Positions 33,755 through 41,918 of a stretch of 64,000 nucleotides of DNA are shown here, one piece after another; position 1 is the first letter of the stretch; each line of letters begins with the position of its first letter. The notes beneath the pieces are model-generated. The model saw only the letters and a program-made list of their open reading frames with translations, was not told the origin of the DNA and searched no databases. Source of the DNA: Rhodoferax sp. (GTDB lineage Bacteria > Pseudomonadota > Gammaproteobacteria > Burkholderiales > Burkholderiaceae_C); NCBI RefSeq assembly GCF_013297935.1, contig NZ_JAAFIX010000006.1:1-64000 (forward strand), read 5' to 3'. The position numbers and the translations under genes are program-made.

Positions 33755-36700
33755 ATGAACGACAACCACTCTCCCCACACCCTGCTTGGCGCATCCGGGC
33801 GCATGGCAGCAGCCTTCCAAGCCAACGCGCTCACGCCGCTGCTGGCCTTGGTTGCTTTGTTGCTCGGCCTGTTTGCCGTGCTCGTGACTCCCCGTGAAGA
33901 GGAGCCGCAGATCAACGTCACCATGGCCAATGTGCTGATCCCATTCCCCGGGGCCAGCAGCGCCGATGTGCAAAACATGGTGGCCAAACCTGCCGAGCAG
34001 GTACTGGGCCAAATCGCCGGTATTGAGCACACCTACTCGGTGTCCCGCCCCGGCGTGGCCGTGCTCACGGTGCAGTTCAAGGTCGGTGTGCCCCGCACCG
34101 AGGCGCTGGTGCGCCTGTACGACGTGCTCAATGCCAACCAGGACTGGCTGCCCCGCGACTTGGGCACGCTCACGCCCATCGTCAAACCCAAAGGTATTGA
34201 CGATGTGCCGGTGGTCGGCATCACCTTGTGGAGCCCCGAGGGCACCCCAGCCAGCGAACTGGAAGCGGTGGCCCACACGCTCGAAGGCGAGCTCAAGTCG
34301 GTGCCCGGGGTGCGCGAAGTCAGCACCATCGGCGCACCCGGCCGGTCTATCCAGATCGACCTCGACCCGACCCGTATGCGCGAGCGCGGCGTGGACCTGT
34401 TGAGCCTGCAAAAAACCATTGCTGCGGCCAACTTCGGCATGCCGGCCGGCGCCGTGCTGGAGCCCGGTGCGGGCAAAACAGGCACCCGGATGCTGAACGT
34501 GCAAGCCGGCGAGTTCCTGCGCAGTGCCGACGATGTGGCCGACATGGTGGTGGGTGTAAGCCAGGGCAAACCTGTCTTCTTGCGTGAAGTGGCCCGCATC
34601 AGCACCGGCGCTAAACAGGCGGGCAGTTACGTGTGGTTTGCGCAGGGGGCCGCACATGCGGCGACCTCCGGCGAAGCCAACGCATCTGCCGGCCAAGCGC
34701 TGCCCGCCGTGACTCTGCAAATCACCAAAAAACCCGGCGAAAACGCGGTGGACGTGTCCCGCGCCGTGGGTGAGCGCTTGAAGGCATTGCAAAACACCGT
34801 GATCCCCGGCGACATGCAGGCCACCGTGACCCGCGACTATGGCGAAACCGCTGCCGAAAAAGCCAACAAGCTGATCCAGAAGCTCGCCTTTGCCACGGGC
34901 TCCGTCATTCTGCTGGTGGGCTTTGCGCTGGGTCGCCGCGAGGCACTGATTGTGGGCGCTGCCGTGATCCTGACGCTCACCGCCACGCTGTTTGCGAGCT
35001 GGGCCTGGGGCTTCACGCTCAACCGCGTGTCGCTGTTCGCCCTGATTTTCTCTATCGGCATTCTGGTGGACGATGCGATTGTGGTGGTGGAAAACATCCA
35101 CCGCCATCAGCAACTCACGCCCCATGACGCGCTCAAGGACATCATTCCCCGCGCGGTGGACGAGGTGGGTGGCCCCACGATTCTGGCCACACTGACCGTG
35201 ATTGCGGCTCTGCTGCCCATGGCCTTTGTGTCCGGCCTCATGGGCCCGTACATGAGCCCCATTCCCATCAACTCCAGCCTCGGCATGGCGATCTCGCTCG
35301 CCATTGCTTTCACGGTCACGCCCTGGTTGGCGCTCAAGTTCATGCGCGAGCACAGCGGCAGCCACGCCGGCCATGCCCCTGTTGCCCAACAGCCCGGCAA
35401 GGTGCAGCGTATTTTTGACCGCCTGTTGATGCCCCTGCTGCAAAGCGCCCGCAAGCGCTGGTATTTGCTGGGGGGCATTGTGGGTGCCTTGTTGATCTCG
35501 GTCAGTCTGACCCTGGTGCCCGGTTCCATGTTGGGGGTGGTGCTCAAGATGCTGCCCTTTGACAACAAGAGCGAGTTCCAGGTGGTAGTGGACATGCCCG
35601 CCGGCACCCCGCTGGAGGACACGGCCGCCGCCCTGCAAGACTTGAGTGCGTATCTGGCTCAGCAGCCCGAGGTGCTCAACCTGCAAGGCTACGCCGGTAC
35701 CGCCTCGCCCATCACCTTCAACGGCCTGGTGCGGCAGTACTACCTGCGTGCCGATGCCGAGCAAGGCGACCTGCAGGTGAACTTGGTCGACAAAAAGCAC
35801 CGCAGTGAGAAGAGCCACGCTATTGCCCAGCGCATGCGCCCCGCGCTGGAAGACATTGGCGCAAAACACGGCGCCCGCATCAAGGTGGTGGAAGTGCCAC
35901 CCGGCCCGCCCGTCATGTCGCCTTTGGTGGCTGAAGTCTATGGCCCCGACGAAGCCGGCCGCCAGGCGCTGGCCGCCGAGATTGCCCGCTCGTTTGACGC
36001 GACCGACGACATCGTGGGTGTCGACACCAGCCTGCGTGAAGACGCGCCGCGCGCCTTCCTCAAAGTGCGCCGCCAACGCGCGGAGTCGCTGGGCATCCCT
36101 GTGGCCGCCATCGCGCAAACGGTGTCGGGCGCGCTCAGCGGGGCGGACGCGGCTTACCTGCACGACGGTCAAAGCAAGTACCCCGTGCCGGTGCGCCTGC
36201 AATTGCCCCTTGAGAGCCAGGTGGGGCTGGAGCGCATTTTGGGCCTGTCGCTGCGCGCCGCCAACGGGCAACTGGTGCCGCTCTCCGAGCTGGTGACGGT
36301 GGAGCGCGGAATCATCGACAAGCCCTTGTTTACCAAAGACCTGCAGGGCGTGAGCTATGTGTTCGGCGACATGGCCGGCAAGCTCGACTCGCCTCTGTAT
36401 GGCTTGGCTGCCATTCGCAGCACCATGGACAAAGCCGCCAAAGAAAGCGATGCCAAGGTAGGCGAATACTGGATTCACCAGCCCACCGACACCTACCGTG
36501 GCTATGCCCTCAAGTGGGATGGCGAGTCGCAAATCACCTACGACACCTTCCGTGACATGGGCGCCGCCTATGGGGTGGGCCTCATCCTTATCTACCTGTT
36601 GGTGGTGGCGCAGTTCAAGAGCTACCTCACCCCACTGGTCATCATGGCGCCCATTCCGCTCACCATCATCGGGGTGATGCCCGGTCACGCCCTGCTGAAC

Positions 36701-37060
36701 GCGCAGTTCACGGCCACCAGCATGATCGGCATGATCGCGCTGGCCGGCATCATCGTGCGCAACTCCATCCTGCTGGTGGACTTTATTGAGCTGCAGGTGC
36801 GCCAAGGCATGGCCTTCCAAACAGCGGTGCTGCAGTCGGCCGCCGTGCGGGCGCAACCCATTGCGCTCACCGGTGTGGCCGCCATGATCGGCGCCTTCTT
36901 TATCTTGGACGACCCCATCTTCAACGGCCTGGCCGTGTCGCTCATCTTCGGCATTCTGGTGTCCACCCTGCTCACGTTGGTGGTGATACCGGTCTTGTAT
37001 TACGCGCTGTACCGGCGCCGTATGGAGTCGCGCGAAGACGCGACCCTGTCAGGTACGTAA
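33755..37060 (+). CDS. RND family inner-membrane efflux pump
   Basis: 1101 residues with the 12-helix RND layout and two large periplasmic loops. The proton-relay Asp pair is in GILVDDAIVVVENIHRH (TM4). Other landmarks are FPGASSADVQNMVAKPAEQ and VVDMPAGTPLEDTAAAL. The sequence is closer to the drug/unknown-substrate branch than to CzcA; no Cus-type Met relay was recognised. An ATG at 33755 was chosen over an upstream in-frame codon. The substrate is unknown, but location in a sulfide-oxidation operon suggests a sulfur compound or thiol-reactive toxin. Confidence 0.9.
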   Translation: MNDNHSPHTLLGASGRMAAAFQANALTPLLALVALLLGLFAVLVTPREEEPQINVTMANVLIPFPGASSADVQNMVAKPAEQVLGQIAGIEHTYSVSRPGVAVLTVQFKVGVPRTEALVRLYDVLNANQDWLPRDLGTLTPIVKPKGIDDVPVVGITLWSPEGTPASELEAVAHTLEGELKSVPGVREVSTIGAPGRSIQIDLDPTRMRERGVDLLSLQKTIAAANFGMPAGAVLEPGAGKTGTRMLNVQAGEFLRSADDVADMVVGVSQGKPVFLREVARISTGAKQAGSYVWFAQGAAHAATSGEANASAGQALPAVTLQITKKPGENAVDVSRAVGERLKALQNTVIPGDMQATVTRDYGETAAEKANKLIQKLAFATGSVILLVGFALGRREALIVGAAVILTLTATLFASWAWGFTLNRVSLFALIFSIGILVDDAIVVVENIHRHQQLTPHDALKDIIPRAVDEVGGPTILATLTVIAALLPMAFVSGLMGPYMSPIPINSSLGMAISLAIAFTVTPWLALKFMREHSGSHAGHAPVAQQPGKVQRIFDRLLMPLLQSARKRWYLLGGIVGALLISVSLTLVPGSMLGVVLKMLPFDNKSEFQVVVDMPAGTPLEDTAAALQDLSAYLAQQPEVLNLQGYAGTASPITFNGLVRQYYLRADAEQGDLQVNLVDKKHRSEKSHAIAQRMRPALEDIGAKHGARIKVVEVPPGPPVMSPLVAEVYGPDEAGRQALAAEIARSFDATDDIVGVDTSLREDAPRAFLKVRRQRAESLGIPVAAIAQTVSGALSGADAAYLHDGQSKYPVPVRLQLPLESQVGLERILGLSLRAANGQLVPLSELVTVERGIIDKPLFTKDLQGVSYVFGDMAGKLDSPLYGLAAIRSTMDKAAKESDAKVGEYWIHQPTDTYRGYALKWDGESQITYDTFRDMGAAYGVGLILIYLLVVAQFKSYLTPLVIMAPIPLTIIGVMPGHALLNAQFTATSMIGMIALAGIIVRNSILLVDFIELQVRQGMAFQTAVLQSAAVRAQPIALTGVAAMIGAFFILDDPIFNGLAVSLIFGILVSTLLTLVVIPVLYYALYRRRMESREDATLSGT

Positions 37061-37085
37061 ACCCCATCCCCTAGGAGACAAAACC

Positions 37086-38384
37086 ATGGCCCATATCGTT
37101 ATTGTTGGTGCAGGCATAGGCGGCATGCCCGCTGCGTACGAAATCCGCGAGCTGCTCGGCAAAGAGCATCGCATTACGGTGGTTAACAACACCGACTACT
37201 TCCAGTTTGTGCCCAGCAATCCGTGGATCGCGGTCGGCTGGCGCCAGCGTGAAGACATCACCCTGCCCATCGCGCCCTACCTCACCCGCAAGGGCATTGG
37301 CTTCATCCCCAAAGGTGTGGAAAAAATCGACGCTGATGCCAACCAGCTCACGCTGGCGGGCGGCGAAACGCTGGCCTACGACTACTTGGTCATCACCACC
37401 GGTCCCAAGCTTTCGTTCAGCGAAGTGCCCGGTGCCGGCCCTGCCGCCCACGGTGGCGGCGGCTTTACCCACTCGGTGTGTAGCGTGGACCACGCGCAGG
37501 CCTTCTGGGCCGACTACGAGAACTTCCTCAAAAACCCCGGCCCCCTCGTTATCGGCGCTATGCCGGGGGCCAGCTGTTTTGGCCCGGCTTACGAGTTTGC
37601 GTTCATCTTGGACACCGACCTGCGCCGCCGCAAGCTGCGCCACCTGGTGCCCATTACCTATGTGAGCAGCGAGCCCTACATCGGTCACCTGGGCCTGGGC
37701 GGTGTGGGCGACAGCAAGTCCATGCTGGAGTCCGAAATGCGCAACCGCGACATGAAGTGGATCACCAACGCCAAGACCACCAAGGTCGAAGAAGGCAAGA
37801 TGTTTGTGACCCAGCTCGACGATTTGGGCAACGTCTACAAAGAGCACGAGCTCAGCTTCAAGCTGTCGATGATGTTGCCCGCCTTCAAGGGGGTAGATGC
37901 CGTGGCGGCGGTGCCCAATTTGTGCAACCCCCGTGGTTTTGTGCTCATCGACGAGTACCAGCGCAGCAAGGCCTACAAAAACATCTACTCCGCAGGCGTG
38001 TGTGTCGCCATTCCGCCGGTGGAAGTGACCCCTGTGCCCACCGGCACGCCCAAGACCGGCTACATGATCGAGAGCATGGTGGGCGCCATTGCCCACAACC
38101 TGGCCGACGACATCAACGGCGGCCCCGCCAACGCCAAAGGCACCTGGAACGCCATCTGTCTGGCTGACATGGGTGACACCGGCGCGGCCTTTGTGGCGCT
38201 GCCGCAGATTCCGCCGCGCAACGTCAACTGGTTCAAAAAAGGCAAGTGGGTGCACCTGGCCAAGATAGCGTTTGAAAAGTACTTCATGCGCAAAATCAAA
38301 AAAGGCAACTCCGAGCCGGTGTACGAGAAATACGTGCTCAAGGCGCTGGGCATCGCCCGCCTAGCCGACACCCACAAACCCTGA
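37086..38384 (+). CDS. sqr: Sulfide:quinone oxidoreductase
   Basis: 432 residues. The FAD-binding N-terminus is HIVIVGAGIGGMPAAYEIREL. Cys132, Cys164 (GASCFGPAYEF) and Cys358 (WNAICLADMGDTG) match the three redox cysteines of characterised SQRs, including the 32-residue spacing of the first two. NPRGF and GVCVAIPPVEVTPVPTG are typical. The C-terminus has amphipathic, basic segments for membrane association. It oxidises sulfide to sulfane sulfur and reduces quinone. A strong AGGAGA precedes ATG 37086, and only 25 bases separate it from the RND pump. Confidence 0.9.
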   Translation: MAHIVIVGAGIGGMPAAYEIRELLGKEHRITVVNNTDYFQFVPSNPWIAVGWRQREDITLPIAPYLTRKGIGFIPKGVEKIDADANQLTLAGGETLAYDYLVITTGPKLSFSEVPGAGPAAHGGGGFTHSVCSVDHAQAFWADYENFLKNPGPLVIGAMPGASCFGPAYEFAFILDTDLRRRKLRHLVPITYVSSEPYIGHLGLGGVGDSKSMLESEMRNRDMKWITNAKTTKVEEGKMFVTQLDDLGNVYKEHELSFKLSMMLPAFKGVDAVAAVPNLCNPRGFVLIDEYQRSKAYKNIYSAGVCVAIPPVEVTPVPTGTPKTGYMIESMVGAIAHNLADDINGGPANAKGTWNAICLADMGDTGAAFVALPQIPPRNVNWFKKGKWVHLAKIAFEKYFMRKIKKGNSEPVYEKYVLKALGIARLADTHKP

Positions 38385-38416
38385 TCCTCGTTTTCATTCA
38401 CCTACTGGAGAACACC

Positions 38417-38641
38417 ATGACCGTCGCACGCTACATCCACCTCTTTGCAGGCACCTTCATCCTCTTGTCGCTGGCGCTGGGCGTGCAAGGGAGCCCGATC
38501 TTTGTGTCGCAGTGGTGGCTGGCTTTTACCGCCTTTGTGGGGGCCAACTTGTTCCAGTTCGGCATAACCGATGTGTGCCCCATGGGCTGGGTGCTCAAGA
38601 AGCTGGGCGTGCCCGAGTCCAAGGTGGCTTGCAGCCGCTGA
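38417..38641 (+). CDS. DUF2892 (YgaP-like) inner-membrane protein
   Basis: 74 residues with two membrane helices: IHLFAGTFILLSLALGV and WWLAFTAFVGANLFQFG. The sequence continues ITDVCPMGWVLKKLG, the DUF2892 hallmark with a Cys near the membrane face, and ends VACSR. In YgaP this module is fused to a rhodanese and takes part in sulfur transfer. Here it is stand-alone after SQR, consistent with handling the sulfane sulfur product. Confidence 0.87.
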   Translation: MTVARYIHLFAGTFILLSLALGVQGSPIFVSQWWLAFTAFVGANLFQFGITDVCPMGWVLKKLGVPESKVACSR

Positions 38642-38713
38642 AGGCAAAGCCCCGTGAATGCGCAGGTGCCGCACTCCGAAGACAATACCCCCCAGACTAT
38701 TCCGGAGGTTTGT

Positions 38714-39007
38714 ATGAAGAGTGCATTGAACGATGAGTCCGCCCGCACCGATGTGTTGAACCGCCTGCGCCGCGCCGAAGGGCAGCTGCGTGGCATTCAG
38801 CGCATGGTGGAGGAGGGTGAGGACTGCATGAAGATCGGCCAGCAATTCTCCGCCGTGCGCAAGGCGCTCGACAGCACCTACCTGCGCATGACACTGTGTT
38901 TTCTGGAGCAAGAGCTCCAAACCCGCATGCCCGCCGATGCCGCCCGCAAAGACGACATGGACGGCATGTTCAAAGACCTTGAAACCATGCTGGCGCGCAT
39001 GCGCTAG
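38714..39007 (+). CDS. CsoR/FrmR-family (DUF156) repressor with atypical ligand set
   Basis: 97 residues, all-helical. VLNRLRRAEGQLRGIQRMVEEGEDC carries the conserved first Cys. In canonical CsoR a His and Cys follow 25 and 29 residues later; here these positions are Phe and Glu, and a Cys lies at +24 (YLRMTLCFLEQEL). It thus fits none of CsoR, RcnR, FrmR or CstR exactly. GGAGG precedes ATG 38714; a GTG at 38654 is an alternative. A matching palindrome lies in the promoter of this operon (32582-32597). A persulfide or metal-linked sensor is likely. Confidence 0.85.
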   Translation: MKSALNDESARTDVLNRLRRAEGQLRGIQRMVEEGEDCMKIGQQFSAVRKALDSTYLRMTLCFLEQELQTRMPADAARKDDMDGMFKDLETMLARMR

Positions 39008-39029
39008 CAGCCTGTACCGGAGATCCTAT

Positions 39030-40361
39030 ATGCAACGCCCCCGTTTGTCCTTGTGGTGGAAGTCCCTGAGCGCGGCTCTGGTGCTGGGGGGCGGTGCGTC
39101 CATGCTTCATGCCCAAAGCCTGCAAGACCTCTACACCGCAGCCCGCGGCTACGACGCCAGCTACCAGTCGGCCAAGAGCCTGTATGACGCCAACCTCGCC
39201 AAAGCCGAGCAAGCCAAAGCCGTGTTGTTGCCCAGTGCCAACTTCGCGCTGGGTGCGAGCCGCTCCAACCAGGAAGTCCTGCCCAACCCCGACCGCAGCT
39301 ATGGTGCCCAGACGGCCACCATCAGCGCCTCCCAGCCTCTGTACCGCCCTGTCAACAAAGCCAATTACGACCAAGGCATGAAGAGTGTGGAAGCCGCCAA
39401 GGCCCAGCTGCTCGCCGCTGAGCAAGATCTGATCGTGCGGGTGAGCCAAGCCTACTTTGATGTGCTGGCCTCCACCGACAGCCTGACCTTCGTCAAAGCC
39501 CAGAAGGCCGCCGTGGCGGAGCAGCTGGCTTCTGCCAAGCGCAACTTCGAGGTAGGTACCTCCACCATCACCGACACCCGCGAGGCCCAGGCCCGTTTCG
39601 ATCTGGTGGTGGCCCAGGAGCTGGCCGCTGAGAACGACCTGCGCGTCAAATCCATCGCGCTGAACCAGTTGGTGGGCGTGAGCAATGCATCACCTAAGCC
39701 ACTGGCAGCCCCTATCGTGCTGGCACCGGTAGAACCCGCAGACCCTGAAGCCTGGGTGCAGCAGTCTGCTGCCCGGCACCCCGCCTTGGCGCAGCTGCAA
39801 GTGGCGCTGGACGTGGCCCAACTCGAAACCGCCAAAGCCGAAGCCGGCCACAAACCCACTCTGGACCTCACCGGCAGCTACTCTGCGGTGAACAACAACG
39901 GTACCAACCAAGCGGTCGGTGACAGCCGGGTGAACGTGGCCACCATCGGTGTGAACTTCAACCTGCCCTTGTTCGCCGGCTTTGCGACCCAGAACCGCAT
40001 CAAGGAAACCCTGGCGCTGGAAGAGAAAGCCCGCACCGACCTGGAAGCCAGCCGCCGCACCATTGCCCAAGCCACCCGCACGGCTTACTTCGGGGTGCAA
40101 AGCGGCCAAGCCCAGGTCAAGGCCTATGAGGCTGCCGAAGCCTCCAGCCAGAGCGCGCTCGACGCCAACAAGCTGGGCTACCAGGTGGGTGTGCGCATTA
40201 ACATCGATGTGCTCAACAGCCAGAGCCAGCTCTACAGCACCAAGGCCACGCTCGCCAAGGCGCGTTACGACGTACTGGTGGGAGGCCTGAAGCTCAAGCA
40301 GGCGGCGGGTACCTTGGCGGTGGAAGACTTGGCGCCTATCAATGCGCAGTTGGTGCCGTGA
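39030..40361 (+). CDS. TolC family outer-membrane efflux channel
   Basis: 443 residues. It has a signal peptide (SLSAALVLGGGASMLHAQ) and the duplicated TolC architecture with long coiled-coil helices (for example AEQDLIVRVSQAYFDVLASTDSL in pieces and the repeat near RTIAQATRTAYFGVQ). GVNFNLPLFAGFATQNR is a typical beta-barrel/equatorial segment. ATG 39030 follows GGAGATC. It completes the pump with the adaptor and RND gene, after an SQR/CsoR insertion in the operon. Confidence 0.92.
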   Translation: MQRPRLSLWWKSLSAALVLGGGASMLHAQSLQDLYTAARGYDASYQSAKSLYDANLAKAEQAKAVLLPSANFALGASRSNQEVLPNPDRSYGAQTATISASQPLYRPVNKANYDQGMKSVEAAKAQLLAAEQDLIVRVSQAYFDVLASTDSLTFVKAQKAAVAEQLASAKRNFEVGTSTITDTREAQARFDLVVAQELAAENDLRVKSIALNQLVGVSNASPKPLAAPIVLAPVEPADPEAWVQQSAARHPALAQLQVALDVAQLETAKAEAGHKPTLDLTGSYSAVNNNGTNQAVGDSRVNVATIGVNFNLPLFAGFATQNRIKETLALEEKARTDLEASRRTIAQATRTAYFGVQSGQAQVKAYEAAEASSQSALDANKLGYQVGVRINIDVLNSQSQLYSTKATLAKARYDVLVGGLKLKQAAGTLAVEDLAPINAQLVP

Positions 40362-40609
40362 AACCTGTATCTCGCGTGTTCGCTTGGCTTGACCGGGTTC
40401 CCCTGCACTGGATCGTGCTGTTGGCGCTCGGACTGGGCCTTGCGCCTTTCACTCCTGAGCCACATCTGGTGGAGAAAGTCCGCATGCTGATGCAAGGCAA
40501 GCTGACGCGCCTATTGGATATCTGGGATCTCTTGATGCACGGAGCACCTCTGCTCTTACTGCTGCTGAAAGTGGCGCGCAGTATTAGGCTGCGCAACCAC
40601 CGGCCCTAG
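40358..40609 (+). CDS. Small membrane protein at end of the pump operon
   Basis: 83 residues. A GTG start overlaps the TolC stop (GTGA), so translation is probably coupled. It has two hydrophobic stretches (WIVLLALGLGLAPF and MHGAPLLLLLLKVA) around a basic, amphipathic loop. Similar short proteins follow RND operons in Burkholderiales (recollection, not checked). The function is unknown; it could be a pump accessory subunit. Confidence 0.72.
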   Translation: MKPVSRVFAWLDRVPLHWIVLLALGLGLAPFTPEPHLVEKVRMLMQGKLTRLLDIWDLLMHGAPLLLLLLKVARSIRLRNHRP

Positions 40610-40634
40610 GGTGAGAGCCCACGCTGCTTGCGCG

Positions 40635-40943
40635 CTATGGGGCGGCTTCGAGGCGGGTGACAATGTACTTGCCTCCCTCTTGGACGACATCGAAGCGAAC
40701 TTTGTCACCGGCCTTGGCAGCATCGAGCAGGGCGGGGTCCCTCACGGTAAACACCATGGTCATGGGCGGCATCTCGATGGAGGGAATGTCGCCATGCTTG
40801 ATGGTGATCTTGGCCGCTGCCTTGTCGATCTTGCGGATTTCACCGTGGGCCAGCCCGGCGCTTGTTTGGGCCAACACGGAAGTCGCGCACATCAGCGCGG
40901 CAAGGGTGATTCCGGCCCGGTGTGCAAGTTGAGAGAAAGTCAT
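40635..40943 (-). CDS. CusF-like periplasmic copper-binding protein
   Basis: 102 residues. A signal peptide (ITLAALMCATSVLAQ) precedes a small beta-barrel. The copper site region reads ITIKHGDIPSIEMPPMTMVF. Relative to CusF, the His and two Met ligands are present and the Trp position is a Met. CusF-like proteins chaperone Cu(I) to efflux systems. It is last in the minus-strand copper operon and convergent with the pump operon (25-base gap). Confidence 0.87.
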   Translation of the reverse strand: MTFSQLAHRAGITLAALMCATSVLAQTSAGLAHGEIRKIDKAAAKITIKHGDIPSIEMPPMTMVFTVRDPALLDAAKAGDKVRFDVVQEGGKYIVTRLEAAP

Positions 40944-40955
40944 GGTGCAGTCCTT

Positions 40956-41414
40956 TCAGCGGTAGCTCTGAAACACGGTGCTGCTGCCATTGGCGGCCAC
41001 CAGCAGCACATTGAACGGGTCTTTGCGGCCCTTGTAAATCGCACCGTCCATGCCCGGTGAGCCAATGGGCATGCCCGGCACCGACAGGCCCAGCGCCTTG
41101 GGCTTCTCGCGCAGCAGGCGTTGGATGTCTTTGGCGGGCACATGGCCCTCAATGGCATAGCCACCGACCACGCCGGAGTGGCAGGAGCCCAGGGTCTGCG
41201 GCATGCCGAGCGCGGCGCGCTTGGCTTCGTTGCCGATGTCGTGCACGCGCACGGCAAAGCCCGCTTGCTCTAGGTGTTTCACCCAGTCTTTGCAACAGCC
41301 GCAGTTCGGGTCTTTCCAGACATCCATCGGTATTGCTGGTGGTTTGGCAGCCCATGCAGGAGCGGCCAACAGGGCGCCCAGGGAAGCGAGGACGGTTCGG
41401 CGGGTGTTCATCAT
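40956..41414 (-). CDS. DUF411 family metal-binding protein
   Basis: 152 residues. Tat/Sec-like signal (NTRRTVLASLGALLAAPAWA), then the thioredoxin-like DUF411 domain: VWKDPNCGCCKDWVKHLEQAGF with a CxCC-type metal site and LGSCHSGVVGGYAIEGHVPA. DUF411 proteins occur in copper/silver resistance clusters and may bind Cu(I). Two adjacent ATGs are possible; 41414 has the better ribosome-site spacing. It overlaps the cupredoxin gene by four bases. Confidence 0.88.
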   Translation of the reverse strand: MMNTRRTVLASLGALLAAPAWAAKPPAIPMDVWKDPNCGCCKDWVKHLEQAGFAVRVHDIGNEAKRAALGMPQTLGSCHSGVVGGYAIEGHVPAKDIQRLLREKPKALGLSVPGMPIGSPGMDGAIYKGRKDPFNVLLVAANGSSTVFQSYR

Positions 41415-41887
41415 TTGGCAGCTCCTACTTTCACAGCGCCCTTCATGCCGGCCTCATAGTGGCCGGGGTGCAGGCAGGCAAAGTTCACGGTGCCTGCTTT
41501 GGTGAACTGCCAAATGACCTCACCCGTTTTGCCGGGCTCAACGCTGGCGATGTTGGGTTCGTCGTGCTCCATCTCGGGGAACTTCTTCATCAGCTCGTAA
41601 TGCTCTTTCAGGTCCTTCTCGGTACCGAGGTTGAACTCGTGTTTGAGCTGCCCGGAGTTTTTGACGACAAAGCGCACCGTCTCGCCTTTGCGCACGGAGA
41701 CGGTGGAGGGCGTGAAGCGCATGGCGTCGCTCATGTCGATCTGCACCGTGCGGCTCACCTTGGCAGCCACACCGGGCTTGCCGATGGCCTCGGTGCCGTG
41801 GCCACCGGCATGGTTTCCTGCGGCAAAAGTGCCGCTAGCCAGCGCCAATAGTGCGCAAACAGCTATGAAATTGATAGTATTTTTCAT
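41411..41887 (-). CDS. Cupredoxin-domain periplasmic protein
   Basis: 158 residues. Signal peptide (MKNTINFIAVCALLALASGT), a His/Gly-rich start (AGNHAGGHG), then a blue-copper fold. Type 1 copper ligands are visible: His in LKHEFNLG and the Cys-His-Met set in FACLHPGHYEAGM. It likely carries copper or electrons to or from the multicopper oxidase encoded 31 bases upstream. The first 20 codons overlap a dispersed repeat copy. Confidence 0.88.
   Translation of the reverse strand: MKNTINFIAVCALLALASGTFAAGNHAGGHGTEAIGKPGVAAKVSRTVQIDMSDAMRFTPSTVSVRKGETVRFVVKNSGQLKHEFNLGTEKDLKEHYELMKKFPEMEHDEPNIASVEPGKTGEVIWQFTKAGTVNFACLHPGHYEAGMKGAVKVGAAK
41828..41884. repeat. Dispersed repeat copy forming the signal peptide of the cupredoxin
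   Basis: On the minus strand this contains ATAGCTGTTTGCGCA followed by GGCGCTAGC, the same core as the intergenic copies at 45431-45486 and 54283-54339. It begins at the second codon of the cupredoxin gene and encodes its N-terminal hydrophobic stretch. Confidence 0.7.
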
Positions 41888-41918
41888 GGTGTTGTCCTTT
41901 GGTTGAAGTGAAAAAGGC

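Noticed and set aside
33254..36856. A 1200-codon open frame on the minus strand opposite the RND pump
   Set aside because: It is the antisense shadow of a high-GC gene: composition is His/Gln/Gly-rich with no domain logic, while the plus strand encodes a full RND pump.
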